The notes: generated from the letters alone by a model not told the origin. Counted from the first letter of the stretch, positions 32,754-41,291 are shown. The stretch is DNA of 53,379 nt from Deltaproteobacteria bacterium (GCA_016214985.1 JACRMM010000072.1:1-53379), one strand, 5' to 3'. A program made the numbers and translations.

Positions 32754-34976
32754 CTAGGGGTTGCCCACGAGGGGCCGCATCATATCGTGCTCCTCGTGCT
32801 CGAGGATGTGGCAGTGCCACACGTACTCGTCGCCCGCGTACTGGGTGCCCATCGCCGCGAGCCGCGGGCTTTGGGGCAGGGTGCCCTGATACGTGAGACC
32901 CGTCACGCTGCTCGTCACGTCCACGGTTCGAAGGCCGCCCGGCAGCGGGTGCTCCACGGCCACGAGAACCGTCGTCACCTCGCCGGGGTGCGCCTTGACG
33001 GTCTCCTTCCAGCCCAGCTCGTTCCGCTCCGGTCCACGTTCCAGCCCAATGGCGAAGTTCCTGGGGTCTCCGCCGCCGGAAGCGATGAAGGCGAGGGGAT
33101 CGATGGGCAGCCGGCCGAGCACCCGGACGTTGAACAAGTGGACGTGCATCGGGTGGGTGTCGGCAGAGAGGTTGATGAGGCTCCACACCTCCGAGGTCCC
33201 GTACTGCACCATCTCCGTCGGCTCGCTGCCCGTGCCCTGGGGGTAGGGGCGGCCGAAGATCGGCGTGCCGGCGGCGTCCGTTCCCACTGCGACGTTGGTC
33301 CCCACCGTCTGCATGAGCCGGCCGTAGGCGTCGAACTCCTCGTTGAGCGTGATGAATCTGGGGTTGGCCGGGTTATAGAACCCGTAGGGGAGCGGCGGAG
33401 TCGGGACCGTCAGCGGCGGCAGGGGAGCCGGGAACGCAGGCAGGGCACCGCCGCCGGCCGGTACGACCGTGACCGGCATGTCCTGGGCAATGGCGGCCGG
33501 GACGGTCATCCCGGTGGCGGCCAGCGTCCGGGCCACGTCGAACCGCATGATGGTACGGGTGTTCGGGCCGAAACCCGGGAGGCGCGGCGCGTTGGGGTTC
33601 GGGTTGGCTCGCGTGGGCCGCCAGAAGAAGTCGAAGATGGGCGCGCCGGCCGGGTACGGGCCGGGGGCGTCGTTGTAGAGGAGCACGCGCGCGCCTCGGC
33701 ACCGCGAGAAGTCCACGATGATGTCGAAGCGCTCGGCCGGGCCGACGAACATGGCGTTCACGAACGTCGCCCGCCCGTTGGCGAAGAGCTGGACCGGCTG
33801 GGGGAGCAGCCCTCCCTCGGTGCCGAGGAGCCAGACGTTCACGGGTGCCGGAATCGCCGCACCAAAAAGGCCGCCGAGGGGCTCCCCGAGCCCGTTGTCG
33901 TAGACGAAGCTCAGGTTCAGGAAGCGCGCGTTGCAGGCGTTGAGCAGCCGGAACCGCACGCGGTCCTGCGTGATGGAGTGGGCGGGGTAGACCGCGCCGT
34001 TGACGAGCATGGTATCGCCGAACATCTCCGGTATCGCCGACACGGGCGGCAGCGGCAAGCCGCCGGGGTTTACGAGCCAGATCGCCGGGTCGTACTGCCA
34101 GGGGTACCAGAGGTCGCCCGCGACGGCGCCGGGCACCGGGTAGCCCGGGTCCAGGGCCGGGTCCCAGAACACCTTGTCCTGGAAGACCAGGGGCTGGCCC
34201 AGGAGGGGGATCTTGTTGGACGCCGCCAGCCCCGCCTCCACCGGGTCCGTCAGGATGTAACCTGTCGCGATGCCCGCGTACGCGTTGGTCCGGGTGATCC
34301 CGACGGCGTGGTCGTGGTACCACATGAGCCGCGCACTCTGAGCGTTCGGGTAGTAGTAGTCCCAGGTGGGCACCCCGTTCATGTCCGGAAGCCAGGGAAC
34401 GACGGAAGCGCCCCACAGGGTCGTCCCGCTGTTGAGGGGATTGGACTGCCAGTGGAACGGGCCGCCGTCCGAGGTCCAGGGCACGAGGCCGCCGTGCAGG
34501 TGGATGGCCGCGCGGTCCTGGAGGTTCCCGCCGTTGCCCGGCGACGGGATCGTCGGGTCGTAGGGGAGGATGTGACTCGCCGGCAGGTTGCTGTTGAACT
34601 TGATCCGCACCGGCTTGCCCTTGGTGGCGAGGACTGCGCCGCCCAGGGTCTGGGCCGGGCCGGGCCCTGCGGCGCCGTTGAGCTGCTGGTACCCATACAG
34701 CCTCGTCCCGGCCGCGGGCAGGTTCGGGTGAAGGCGCTGCCGGAACACGGTGGCCTGGATTTCGTAGTAGTCCACCCCCGCTCCATACGTTACGTTGTCC
34801 GCTGCCGCAAGGGGGATGTTCGTGCCGAACAGCGGCAGGGGCTGGATGAACTTCCTCAGGCCCCGGCTCACCTGGTACGCATGCCCTTTCGGGGTCACGA
34901 AGCCGCCCTGCCAGGCAACCCAGCCCGCGCCCCCCACGATCCCTGCCTTCAGAAACTGCCTCCGATTCATGCCCAT
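32754..34976 (-). CDS. Multicopper oxidase 2 (Tat-exported)
   Basis: A 740-residue periplasmic multicopper oxidase. GGAGGGAG lies in front of the ATG at 34976 (an ATG two codons later is possible). The N-terminus MGMNRRQFLKAGIVGGAG is a twin-arginine signal, so the enzyme is exported folded, probably with copper or with a folded partner. Copper motifs: HLHGGLVP, WYHDHAVG, HPMHVHLFNV and HCHILEHEEHDMM at about 721-733, all complete. It is shorter than oxidase 1 and clearly diverged, yet shares domain order and the C-terminal box. Oxidation of metals or organics with O2 is the family activity; the physiological substrate is unknown. Confidence 0.9.
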   Translation of the reverse strand: MGMNRRQFLKAGIVGGAGWVAWQGGFVTPKGHAYQVSRGLRKFIQPLPLFGTNIPLAAADNVTYGAGVDYYEIQATVFRQRLHPNLPAAGTRLYGYQQLNGAAGPGPAQTLGGAVLATKGKPVRIKFNSNLPASHILPYDPTIPSPGNGGNLQDRAAIHLHGGLVPWTSDGGPFHWQSNPLNSGTTLWGASVVPWLPDMNGVPTWDYYYPNAQSARLMWYHDHAVGITRTNAYAGIATGYILTDPVEAGLAASNKIPLLGQPLVFQDKVFWDPALDPGYPVPGAVAGDLWYPWQYDPAIWLVNPGGLPLPPVSAIPEMFGDTMLVNGAVYPAHSITQDRVRFRLLNACNARFLNLSFVYDNGLGEPLGGLFGAAIPAPVNVWLLGTEGGLLPQPVQLFANGRATFVNAMFVGPAERFDIIVDFSRCRGARVLLYNDAPGPYPAGAPIFDFFWRPTRANPNPNAPRLPGFGPNTRTIMRFDVARTLAATGMTVPAAIAQDMPVTVVPAGGGALPAFPAPLPPLTVPTPPLPYGFYNPANPRFITLNEEFDAYGRLMQTVGTNVAVGTDAAGTPIFGRPYPQGTGSEPTEMVQYGTSEVWSLINLSADTHPMHVHLFNVRVLGRLPIDPLAFIASGGGDPRNFAIGLERGPERNELGWKETVKAHPGEVTTVLVAVEHPLPGGLRTVDVTSSVTGLTYQGTLPQSPRLAAMGTQYAGDEYVWHCHILEHEEHDMMRPLVGNP

Positions 34977-35170
34977 GGCTCCCTCCTCTCTCGGCTCACC
35001 AGACTGGCTCGCAGCGCAGCACACCGTCGCCAAGCTCCAGAATCCCGTCCCCCACGGCGTCCGTCGTCTCCGCCTCCTTTCTCACTGACCATCGCGCAAC
35101 GGCAAAGGAAGCTCGGCGGCAAGGAATTCGCGCCGCGCCCGCGCCCCTTTGCCTCGCTGTACCAACAGGC

Positions 35171-35215
35171 AGCATACTGGGGCGCGGGTCCGGGACAATG
35201 GGTAGTTCTACCCAT
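35171..35215 (-). promoter_or_regulatory. Promoter and palindromic operator of multicopper oxidase 2
   Basis: A near-perfect palindrome ATGGGTAGTTCTACCCAT (35198-35215) abuts a -35 (leftward TTGTCC, 35193-35198), then 16 bases and -10 TATGCT (35171-35176). The geometry is identical to that of oxidase 1 at 29225-29268. The start codon is about 195 bases downstream; the leader between shows no gene. Confidence 0.65.
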
Positions 35216-35302
35216 TTTTCAAGGAGAACTCGGTGTTCTCGGAATGGCCTTGCATGACGCGCCGGAATCCGGCTCCGCACGGTTCGGGCGGGAGCCGGTC
35301 GT

Positions 35303-35977
35303 TCACCGCAGCGAGTAGGTGAACGCGAGGGCGGTGCCGCCTCGAAGGAGGTCGACCCGAACGGTGTCGCCCTGGATGGCCGCACGGTAGGCGGCGTACG
35401 CCTGCTCCATGTACCGTGTCTCCACGTCGTTGATCCGACGGATCACATCGCCGTCTCGAAACCCAAGACGCTCGACCAATCCCCCGGGATCCACCGTCAC
35501 CAGTTCGAGACCGTCGAGCGTACCGCGGCTCTGATGAGGAGAGACCTGAAGCTGCGCCATCACCTGAAACAAGGGGACCCGGCGCTTCGCCAGACCACTG
35601 CGGTCCACTTGCCACTCGGTATCACCCAGCCTCGTGACAGGATCGGATGCAGACGCTTCGGGAACCGGGGCGGTCACCGACCCGGCCACAGGTCCGGGAA
35701 TCCCGCCGAGGGTGAGCTCCCGGCGCTGGCTGTCCTCTTCGAGCACCACCCGGTCGTGCTGCACCTCAAGCAACCGAATGCCGCGGACGACTTCCTCACC
35801 CTCCCGAACAAGGATCAAACCATCACCGGGTTGGAAGATGGCAAAGGACGGGCCGCCCTCGACCACGACCGTTCCGGTCAGAGTATGGTCAAGAAGTGCC
35901 GCGTCGCCCGAGAATGGCAGCCCCAACAGGCAGCAGGACAACACAGGCTGGATCGTGCGCGCAAGAACTGGTCGCAT
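35303..35977 (-). CDS. GspC/PulC-like periplasmic PDZ protein, upstream of oxidase 2
   Basis: About 224 residues. The ATG at 35977 is preferred because GAGG stands seven bases upstream; an ATG at 35998 is in frame. The signal peptide (ARTIQPVLSCCLLGLPFSGD) is followed by a GspC-type homology region (LTGTVVVEGGPSFAIFQPGD, VVRGIRLLEVQHDRVVLEED, RELTLGG) and a C-terminal PDZ domain (LDGLELVTVDPGGLVERLGF, RDGDVIRRINDVETRY). It has the same layout as the protein at 25915-26655 but is only distantly similar in sequence. It lies 326 bases upstream of oxidase 2, which has its own promoter in the gap. No other type II secretion genes are present. Confidence 0.7.
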   Translation of the reverse strand: MRPVLARTIQPVLSCCLLGLPFSGDAALLDHTLTGTVVVEGGPSFAIFQPGDGLILVREGEEVVRGIRLLEVQHDRVVLEEDSQRRELTLGGIPGPVAGSVTAPVPEASASDPVTRLGDTEWQVDRSGLAKRRVPLFQVMAQLQVSPHQSRGTLDGLELVTVDPGGLVERLGFRDGDVIRRINDVETRYMEQAYAAYRAAIQGDTVRVDLLRGGTALAFTYSLR

Positions 35978-36084
35978 GGCGAAACCTCGAGACCGCATCC
36001 TACGGTAGGTTCCTCAGATCGGCAAGAACCGAGGGCCGGACGGGGACCCTCACGGAGGCTTGACCCGGTCCTGCCGGACCTTTG

Positions 36085-36137
36085 TTGACCGGAGCTCCGG
36101 GCATGGGTAGTGTACCTGTGTAGAAACCGATACAGGT
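36085..36137 (+). promoter_or_regulatory. Promoter and autoregulatory operator of vapBC
   Basis: TTGACC (36085-36090), a 17-base spacer and TAGTGT (36108-36113) form a sigma-70-type promoter. Directly downstream, ACCTGT-N12-ACAGGT (36114-36137) is an inverted repeat covering the start site. That is where a VapB/VapC complex normally binds to repress its own operon. Confidence 0.6.
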
Positions 36138-36147
36138 GTGATGAAAG

Positions 36148-36402
36148 ATGGCATTGAATATCCGGAACCCTGAAACCGAACAACTCGCCGAAACCTTGGC
36201 CCGGATCACCGGAGAGACCAAGACCGAAGCGGTCACCCGGGCCCTGCGCGATCGTCTGGCCCGGCTTCGCCGACAACGGTCCCACCGCCGCCTCGCCGAT
36301 GAGCTAGACGAGATCGCTCTGCACTGTTCTCGGCTTCCCGTGCAGGACGACCGCAGCCCGGACGAGATCCTTGCCTATGATGGGCACGGGCTGCCGCGCT
36401 GA
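36148..36402 (+). CDS. vapB: VapB-type antitoxin
   Basis: An 84-residue antitoxin of the VapB/Rv0623 type. The N-terminal half (ALNIRNPETEQLAETLARIT, then GETKTEAVTRALRDRLARL) is a ribbon-helix-helix-like DNA-binding and dimerisation domain. The C-terminal part (LADELDEIALHCSRLPVQDD, then RSPDEILAYDGHGLP) is the toxin-wrapping tail. Its TGA overlaps the vapC ATG. The pair is intact, unlike the VapBC remnants nearby, and is not the same family as those remnants. Confidence 0.88.
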   Translation: MALNIRNPETEQLAETLARITGETKTEAVTRALRDRLARLRRQRSHRRLADELDEIALHCSRLPVQDDRSPDEILAYDGHGLPR

Positions 36403-36809
36403 TGGTCATCGACACCTCGGCACTGCTCGCCATATTGCAGGACGAACCCGACCGACGGGCCTTCAACGAGGCGATCGAGATGGCCGACTCCCGACGCATG
36501 TCCGTAGCAAACTTCGTCGAAGCATCGATCGTCCTTGAGGTTCGTTACGGCACAGAGGGGCGGCGCGACCTCGATCGCTTCGTGGAGCGGTCGGGAATGG
36601 AACTCGCGGCGGTCGATCTCGACCAGGCCCGGGAGGCGCGCCTGGCGTTCAGCCGATTCGGAAAGGGCCGGCACTCGGCCGGCCTCAATTACGGGGACTG
36701 CTTCGCGCACGCCCTCGCGCGCGTCCTCGGGGAGCCGCTCCGGTACAAGGGCGGCGACTTCGCGCAAACCGACATCCCCCGGGTCGCGCTTCCTCCCTAC
36801 TCCGACTAA
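36402..36809 (+). CDS. vapC: VapC toxin (PIN-domain ribonuclease)
   Basis: A 135-residue PIN-domain RNase. The acidic residues of the active site are visible: Asp in MVIDTSALLAIL, Glu in ANFVEASIVL, Asp in LNYGDCFAHALA and Asp in YKGGDFAQTDI. VapC toxins cut initiator tRNA or rRNA when the antitoxin is degraded. It is translationally coupled to vapB by a 1-base overlap (TGATG). All catalytic residues are kept, so the toxin should be active. Confidence 0.92.
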   Translation: MVIDTSALLAILQDEPDRRAFNEAIEMADSRRMSVANFVEASIVLEVRYGTEGRRDLDRFVERSGMELAAVDLDQAREARLAFSRFGKGRHSAGLNYGDCFAHALARVLGEPLRYKGGDFAQTDIPRVALPPYSD

Positions 36810-36810
36810 A

Positions 36811-36965
36811 CGACCGTATCTCGGCTCGTCGGCGACCTCCTTCGGGACGAAATGGCGCGAGACGAGACGTACGAGGCCTCAATGCAGCAGTACCTTTCCC
36901 GCGAGCCGGTGGAGCTCAAGAGAGCCGGTCGGTACCCCTCGCGCGAAGAGCTCCGAGAGCGTTAG
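36811..36965 (+). pseudogene. Antitoxin 3' remnant, copy 2
   Basis: Directly after vapC, 155 bases almost identical to 30503-30658 encode the antitoxin end (RLVGDLLRDEMARDETYEAS, then EPVELKRAGRYPSREELRER and a TAG). There is no start and no toxin follows. The remaining ~270 bases up to the next gene show nothing recognisable. Confidence 0.7.
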
Positions 36966-37232
36966 AAATTGAGAGCAAGAGATCCTGAAACGGGAGTCAA
37001 GCTCTAACCCGAAAAGAGTGCACGAAGACCGTCTCTCGCGAAGGGGCAGAGGCCGCAAAGAGGTCCTTCTCGGCGCACTCCGCGGCTCGGCGAGAAGAGG
37101 GTCGTGGACGTGCCGTGTCTCCACTCCACGGTCCAGTCTGGGGATGAGCCTCGTCAGGCGCCGTCTCGACACCCAGCACCCTCGTGCACGGGCGAGCCGC
37201 GGCGGCGGCGCCCGCCGCATCGCTCCCCGGCG

Positions 37233-38243
37233 TCAGGGCCCGCCCAATCGCGTCAGGTTGCTGGACAAGATCGAAACCGCGACGAGGGTCAGGAACACGC
37301 CCAGCCCAACCAGGGAGACGAGCACCCACCGGTGCTGCAACCTCTCCAGGGGCTCCGCGAGGGAGGAAATCCGCTTCAGGCGTTCGAAGGCGGCCGGGAG
37401 TGCCCCGAAGAAGACGCCCACCGCGAGGCTGAGGTAGACCGGGTAGCCCAGGTAGCGATAGCCGGCTTGGAGGAAGTCGAAGGGGCAGTGGTGGATCGGA
37501 CTCTCGTAGATGTACGGGGAGATCACCGATACGATCGCCATGCCCGAGGCGGGCAGAAACCAGAGGGCGAGCGCCGCGAGCGCGTACCGCCTTGCCGGGG
37601 TCGGCCGCCAGAGGGTAAAGCCGGCGACGGCAACGAGCGCCGCGGCGCTGGCGAAGAACCCGTACAACGTGGGCCGCGCGGGCAGGGCCGAGAGGGTGCT
37701 GGCGAGGCCCTGGCCGGCGGGCGTGAAGAGAGAACCGCAGCACGAGGTGATCACGTCGGGCCGAAGCCCCAGGAAGAACCGCGCCTGCAGCACGAAGTCG
37801 AGGACCACAAGGGGCGCGACGCCGAGCAGGACGCCGAACTTGACCCGGCACAGGGGGTAGTCTTCGGCCCTTCGGTCCACGGCGTCCAGGGCGAGCCAGA
37901 AGCCCGTGGCGAAAAGGAGCACGAGCTTCACGGCCAGGGCGTACCACCCCACGGGGTTCGCGTTGAGGACGCCGGTGGCGCACATGGCGCCCACGACCAG
38001 GGGGTGGAGGTCGTCGACCGTGTGCACGAAGAGCAGCGCGGAGAGGAGCTGGCACCCAAGGCCGTACGCCACGACGGTGGAGACGAGGTGCGTGCGGCGC
38101 TCGAGCTCGAGCTGGCCGGCGGAGCTGCTCGAGAGGTCCCACCGCTTCACGATCACGCCGGCGTGCCAGGAGCAGACAGCCAGCAGCAGCACGACGCACC
38201 CCGATCCCACCAGCAGGGCGAGCACCCCGGGGGTGAGGATCAT
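37233..38243 (-). CDS. Polytopic membrane protein of NosL module 1 (MCAxG / SCCGSLF / HHCPF family)
   Basis: A 336-residue inner-membrane protein with about eight helices. Its ATG overlaps the ATPase stop (ATGA). Compared with its paralogue at 43070-44062, the conserved parts are LERRT near 47, GAMCATGVLNAN (Cys88), DYPL, then ITSCCGSLF (Cys168-169), and YIYESPIHHCPFDFLQAGYR (His251, His252, Cys253). The Cys and His lie at helix ends where they could bind copper or form disulfides. The CPFC of the paralogue is CPFD here, so a CxxC redox pair is not shared. I do not recognise a named family. As the last gene of a NosL-ABC operon it probably forms a complex with the FtsX-type permease or moves or receives the metal. 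Confidence 0.7.
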   Translation of the reverse strand: MILTPGVLALLVGSGCVVLLLAVCSWHAGVIVKRWDLSSSSAGQLELERRTHLVSTVVAYGLGCQLLSALLFVHTVDDLHPLVVGAMCATGVLNANPVGWYALAVKLVLLFATGFWLALDAVDRRAEDYPLCRVKFGVLLGVAPLVVLDFVLQARFFLGLRPDVITSCCGSLFTPAGQGLASTLSALPARPTLYGFFASAAALVAVAGFTLWRPTPARRYALAALALWFLPASGMAIVSVISPYIYESPIHHCPFDFLQAGYRYLGYPVYLSLAVGVFFGALPAAFERLKRISSLAEPLERLQHRWVLVSLVGLGVFLTLVAVSILSSNLTRLGGP

Positions 38244-38944
38244 CCCTTCCCCGTCGAGACCACCCGTCCGTCCCTCATCTCGATCACCCGCTGGACGAGG
38301 GGGCTCCCGTAGACCTGGGGGTCGTGGGTGGCGATCAGCACCGTCCGTCCCTCCCGCTGCAGCTCGCCCAGCAGTTCCAGGAGCTCAGACGAGAGCTCGC
38401 TGTCGAGGTGCGCCGTCGGCTCGTCGGCGACCACGATCTCCGGATCGTTGATGAGCGCCCGGGCAATCGCCACCCGCTGCTGTTCCCCCCCGGAGAGGCG
38501 GTTCGCCTTCACCCGGCGCTTGTCCCAAATCCGAAGCCTCGTGAGAACCTCCTCGGCGCGACGCCCCATCTCCCGAAAGCCCATGGACAGCGGATAGAGG
38601 GGCAAGAGGACGTTCTCCAGGACGTCGACGCCCTTCACGAGGTGGAACTGCTGGAAGATGAAGCCGAAGGTCTTGCGTCGCACCTCGGTGAGGAACTGCT
38701 CGGGCAGCTTCGCCACATCCCTGCCCTGCACGATCACGCGGCCGGCGGTGGGCCTCGACATGCAGCCCAGCACGCTCAGCAACGTCGTCTTCCCCGAGCC
38801 GCTCGGCCCCTTGAGCACGGCGAGCTCGCCCCTGCGGAAGGACACCGAGGCCGCGTGGAGCGCCACGACCTCGTCGGGCTGACCCGGATTGTAGATCTTC
38901 GTCGCGCCCTCGGCCGCGATGAGCCAGGCGCCCGCCTCAGCCAC
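38240..38944 (-). CDS. ABC transporter ATPase (LolD/MacB type), NosL module 1
   Basis: A 234-residue ATPase with a GTG start that overlaps the permease gene by 8 bases. Walker A is GPSGSGKTTLL, the Q-loop FIFQQFHLVKGVDVLENVLL, the signature LSGGEQQRVAIARALI and Walker B IVVADEPTAHLD. The QFHLxxxLTAxENV-like pattern and DEPTAHLD place it with LolD/MacB/FtsE ATPases that drive mechanotransmission on FtsX-type permeases instead of solute passage across the membrane. It is paired with the permease at 38937-40088. Confidence 0.88.
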   Translation of the reverse strand: MAEAGAWLIAAEGATKIYNPGQPDEVVALHAASVSFRRGELAVLKGPSGSGKTTLLSVLGCMSRPTAGRVIVQGRDVAKLPEQFLTEVRRKTFGFIFQQFHLVKGVDVLENVLLPLYPLSMGFREMGRRAEEVLTRLRIWDKRRVKANRLSGGEQQRVAIARALINDPEIVVADEPTAHLDSELSSELLELLGELQREGRTVLIATHDPQVYGSPLVQRVIEMRDGRVVSTGKG

Positions 38945-40088
38945 GAATCACCGCCTCGGGGTCGGCGATACTGGCCTTCCAGCAGGGGATCACCGTGCTC
39001 GCGAGGTAGGGCACCACGGTGAAGAATCCGAGGACGATGAGCTGGTAGAGATCGAGGTAGGGCACGAGTCGAAACTCGGGGAAGAGCACCGACCACCCCT
39101 TGAGCACGGGCGTCAAGAGGGGAGCCCCGAGGAAGAACACGTGGACGTAGGCGAGGATGAGCCCCAGGAGGAACGAGACGAGCGAGAGGGCGAGGCCCTC
39201 CCAGGTCTTCAGCTCGAGCACGTCGCTCGTGTCCCACCCGATGGCCTTCAGGACGCCGATCTCCTGCTGCTCCTCGGCAGAGAGGCCCGTCGCCTTGTCC
39301 CAGGCGAGGATCGAGAAGGCGAGGGCCGCGCCGGCGAACGCCGCGAGCATCATGCCGCTTCGCCAGTGGAAGACCGCGTCGTACGTTCGGGCAAGCTCGT
39401 CCCGGGTGACCGGCCGGGTGTCCGGGAGCAGCGTCCGAACCTTCTGGGCCACGGTCTGCACCTCCCGCTCGTTGCCCACGGCCACGGTGAGGTCCGTGGC
39501 GTGCCCCTCGGGAAACGAGAAGAACTGCCGCAGGTCAGCCTCGCCCAGCACCACCAGGTCGTTCGTTAGAAGGCTCGAGTCGGCGTCGAAGACGCCGACC
39601 ACGTCGAACAGCACACCGACACCCCTGCTGTCGGTCAGGACGAGCTCGCCGGGCAGGTCGATCTGGCGCGCCTCCGCCACCCCCGAACCCACCGCGCACT
39701 CCCCCTCGGCCGCGGGCATCCGGCCCCAGAGCAGCCGCAGGGTTGGCGCGCTCCGCACGCCGATCAGGGTGTAGTTGGCCCGGGTCAGGCCGTCGTAGTA
39801 GTACCCCCAAACCCGGGGGGTCACCGCGGAGACGCCCGTGATGCCCTGGACGGTCAGGCCATAGCTCTCGGGGATCAAGTCGTGGCGGCCCGCCACGAGC
39901 CGCTGCACCACCAGGTCGGGGGCGCTCACGAGCAATCGGGTGGCCTCGGCTTTGAGGGCGTGGGTGACGAAGAGGATGGACGCCAACACCGTCACCACCA
40001 CCACGAAGGAGAGGAGGATCGCGAGGTTCTTCCCCCGACGGCGCAGGAGGGAGGAGAGGGCGTACTCGAGGATCTTCAGGTGCCTCAC
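38937..40088 (-). CDS. FtsX/MacB-type ABC permease, NosL module 1
   Basis: A 383-residue permease whose GTG start overlaps the stop of the small protein gene (GTGA). Topology: helix 1 at about 25-45, a large periplasmic domain (about 46-250, MacB_PCD-like, with RLVAGRHDLIPESYG and WGYYYDGLTRANYTLIG), then three helices at about 265-375 with the FtsX signature (EEQQEIGVLKAIGWDTSDVL). The permease of module 2 shares these blocks. FtsX-type transporters usually work on substrates in the periplasm or outer leaflet. Here the likely partner is NosL, encoded two genes upstream. Confidence 0.85.
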   Translation of the reverse strand: MRHLKILEYALSSLLRRRGKNLAILLSFVVVVTVLASILFVTHALKAEATRLLVSAPDLVVQRLVAGRHDLIPESYGLTVQGITGVSAVTPRVWGYYYDGLTRANYTLIGVRSAPTLRLLWGRMPAAEGECAVGSGVAEARQIDLPGELVLTDSRGVGVLFDVVGVFDADSSLLTNDLVVLGEADLRQFFSFPEGHATDLTVAVGNEREVQTVAQKVRTLLPDTRPVTRDELARTYDAVFHWRSGMMLAAFAGAALAFSILAWDKATGLSAEEQQEIGVLKAIGWDTSDVLELKTWEGLALSLVSFLLGLILAYVHVFFLGAPLLTPVLKGWSVLFPEFRLVPYLDLYQLIVLGFFTVVPYLASTVIPCWKASIADPEAVIRG

Positions 40089-40426
40089 CAACGGGCGGGC
40101 CTCCCCGGCCGGCGCCCGGAGTCTGCCTCGGGTCGTGCGGCGCTTCCCGACCGGGGCCCGAAGAGCGAGCCGGCCGGGTAGTGCTCGAGGGCAGAGGGCC
40201 CATCCTGGAAGGGCGCGAACCGGTCGGCCTGGGAGGGGTGCCGCGTGTAGCGCGCCTCGGTCCCCAGGGCCAGGTCGGTGAGGGACAAGGCTGCGACCAG
40301 CTCGCGGCCCGCGGAGAGCCCCTCACGCTCGAAGCGCTCCACCGAGAGCCGGCTCTGCGCGAACAAGGCGCCCAGGGTCGCCGCCTCCGCCAGGAGCACC
40401 GAAAGAAAGAGCCGGTGTCGTCTCAT
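40085..40426 (-). CDS. Small one-TM protein of NosL module 1 (TEARYTRHPSQAD motif)
   Basis: A 113-residue protein with one N-terminal helix (about 5-22, RLFLSVLLAEAATLGALFA) and a periplasmic part containing LTDLALGTEARYTRHPSQAD, followed by PSALEHYPAGSLFGP. The module 2 paralogue at 45894-46202 keeps this block almost unchanged. A GTG at 40441 overlapping the NosL stop is an alternative start; the ATG at 40426 is preferred because the paralogues align from there. The family is not recognised. The strongly conserved RYTRHPSQAD stretch, with its His, suggests contact with NosL, the permease or a metal. Confidence 0.65.
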   Translation of the reverse strand: MRRHRLFLSVLLAEAATLGALFAQSRLSVERFEREGLSAGRELVAALSLTDLALGTEARYTRHPSQADRFAPFQDGPSALEHYPAGSLFGPRSGSAARPEADSGRRPGRPARW

Positions 40427-40437
40427 GCCCAACGGCC

Positions 40438-40920
40438 TCACTCCAACCGCCCCAACTCCTCCAGGGTCGCGTCGCGGAACCGCAGGATCCTCTTCCCCTG
40501 GTGGTCCACCCGGAACGTCTCCGACTGCTCCTTGCCGGCCACCGGTACGAGCTCCCGCCCCATGGGCCCCAGCACGTCGCTCCCGACGACATAGTAAAGC
40601 CCCTCGGCCGGCGTGAGCCGGGCCGAGTAGTACTCCGTGACGTACACTGCCTTGAGGTCCGGCGCGCTCCTCCCCTTGGTGTACCTGCCGGGCTCCGCGG
40701 CGTACCGGAAGAGATCCTTCGGGCCGTCGAAGAAGGCGGAGGTCCCGTCCTTGAAGGCGATGGCGGCAAGCCAGCTCCGGTCACGGCCCACGAACATCCC
40801 ACACACCGGGCAGCGCTCCTTGGGGCCGGGGGCCGGAGGGAGCGACGGCCCCGCTGCGGCCGCAGCAGCGGAATGCAAGACGATCCATACAAGGGGAACC
40901 GCGAACGTGGAGATCCTCAC
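40438..40920 (-). CDS. nosL: NosL-type copper-binding protein, module 1
   Basis: A 160-residue exported protein with a GTG start and a signal peptide (about 1-23, TFAVPLVWIVLHSAAAAAA). The mature part has the NosL motif CPVCGM (about 37-42), then DRSWLAAIAFKDGTSAFFDG, GPKDLFRY, AVYVTEYYSARLTPAEGLYY and LGPMGRELVP. NosL proteins bind Cu(I) through Cys/Met and in nitrous oxide reductase clusters hand it to the NosDFY system. No nos reductase genes occur here, so this NosL serves another cuproprotein. There is no lipobox, unlike classical lipoprotein NosL. It is the first gene of the module 1 operon. Confidence 0.85.
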   Translation of the reverse strand: MRISTFAVPLVWIVLHSAAAAAAGPSLPPAPGPKERCPVCGMFVGRDRSWLAAIAFKDGTSAFFDGPKDLFRYAAEPGRYTKGRSAPDLKAVYVTEYYSARLTPAEGLYYVVGSDVLGPMGRELVPVAGKEQSETFRVDHQGKRILRFRDATLEELGRLE

Positions 40921-41003
40921 GCCAGGGGTCGTCCTTTCTCGATCCGTTCCCTACGAACGGTGGGCGTGGAGGTTCCAGGCAGAGGGATTCCGGCGGTAGC
41001 GGC

Positions 41004-41032
41004 ATGGTATCGGCGTCCAGCGGCTCCGTCAA
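41004..41032 (-). promoter_or_regulatory. Probable sigma-70 promoter of NosL module 1
   Basis: Read leftward: TTGACG (41027-41032), a 17-base spacer and TACCAT (41004-41009), about 85 bases before the nosL GTG start. The MCO-type palindrome is not present here. Confidence 0.45.
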
Positions 41033-41266
41033 TCGTCCCGCGCCAGCGGCCGCGCTCCCCTCTTCCGCCCACCTGGCCCTCGCCTCCGCTGCTTGTCACA
41101 AAGACCTCTTGCTGCGCTGCACGAAAACGCTGGCCACCCTGGCATGCCCCCACAGCCTCTTCCTTCTCTTCGGGCTCTGGCCCTGCTCAATCTGGTCTTC
41201 GGCGCGGCCACGGCGCGCGCCGCCGACTGCGGCGCCGGGGAGGGTTGCCGCGCGCCTATATTCCAG

Positions 41267-41291
41267 TCAGGGCCGGAAGTCGGTTCCCATC
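41267..41291 (-). repeat. Short copy of the 3' end of the module 2 membrane gene
   Basis: TCAGGGCCGGAAGTCGGT is identical to the last 18 bases (stop codon included) of the gene ending at 43070, followed by partial similarity. A more diverged copy lies at 42897-42926. Confidence 0.45.

Noticed and set aside
36101..36117. ATGGGTAGTGTACCTGT as a third copy of the oxidase operator
   Set aside because: Only the left half matches. The region is explained by the vapBC promoter (TTGACC-17-TAGTGT) and its own ACCTGT/ACAGGT operator, and the symmetric right half is missing.
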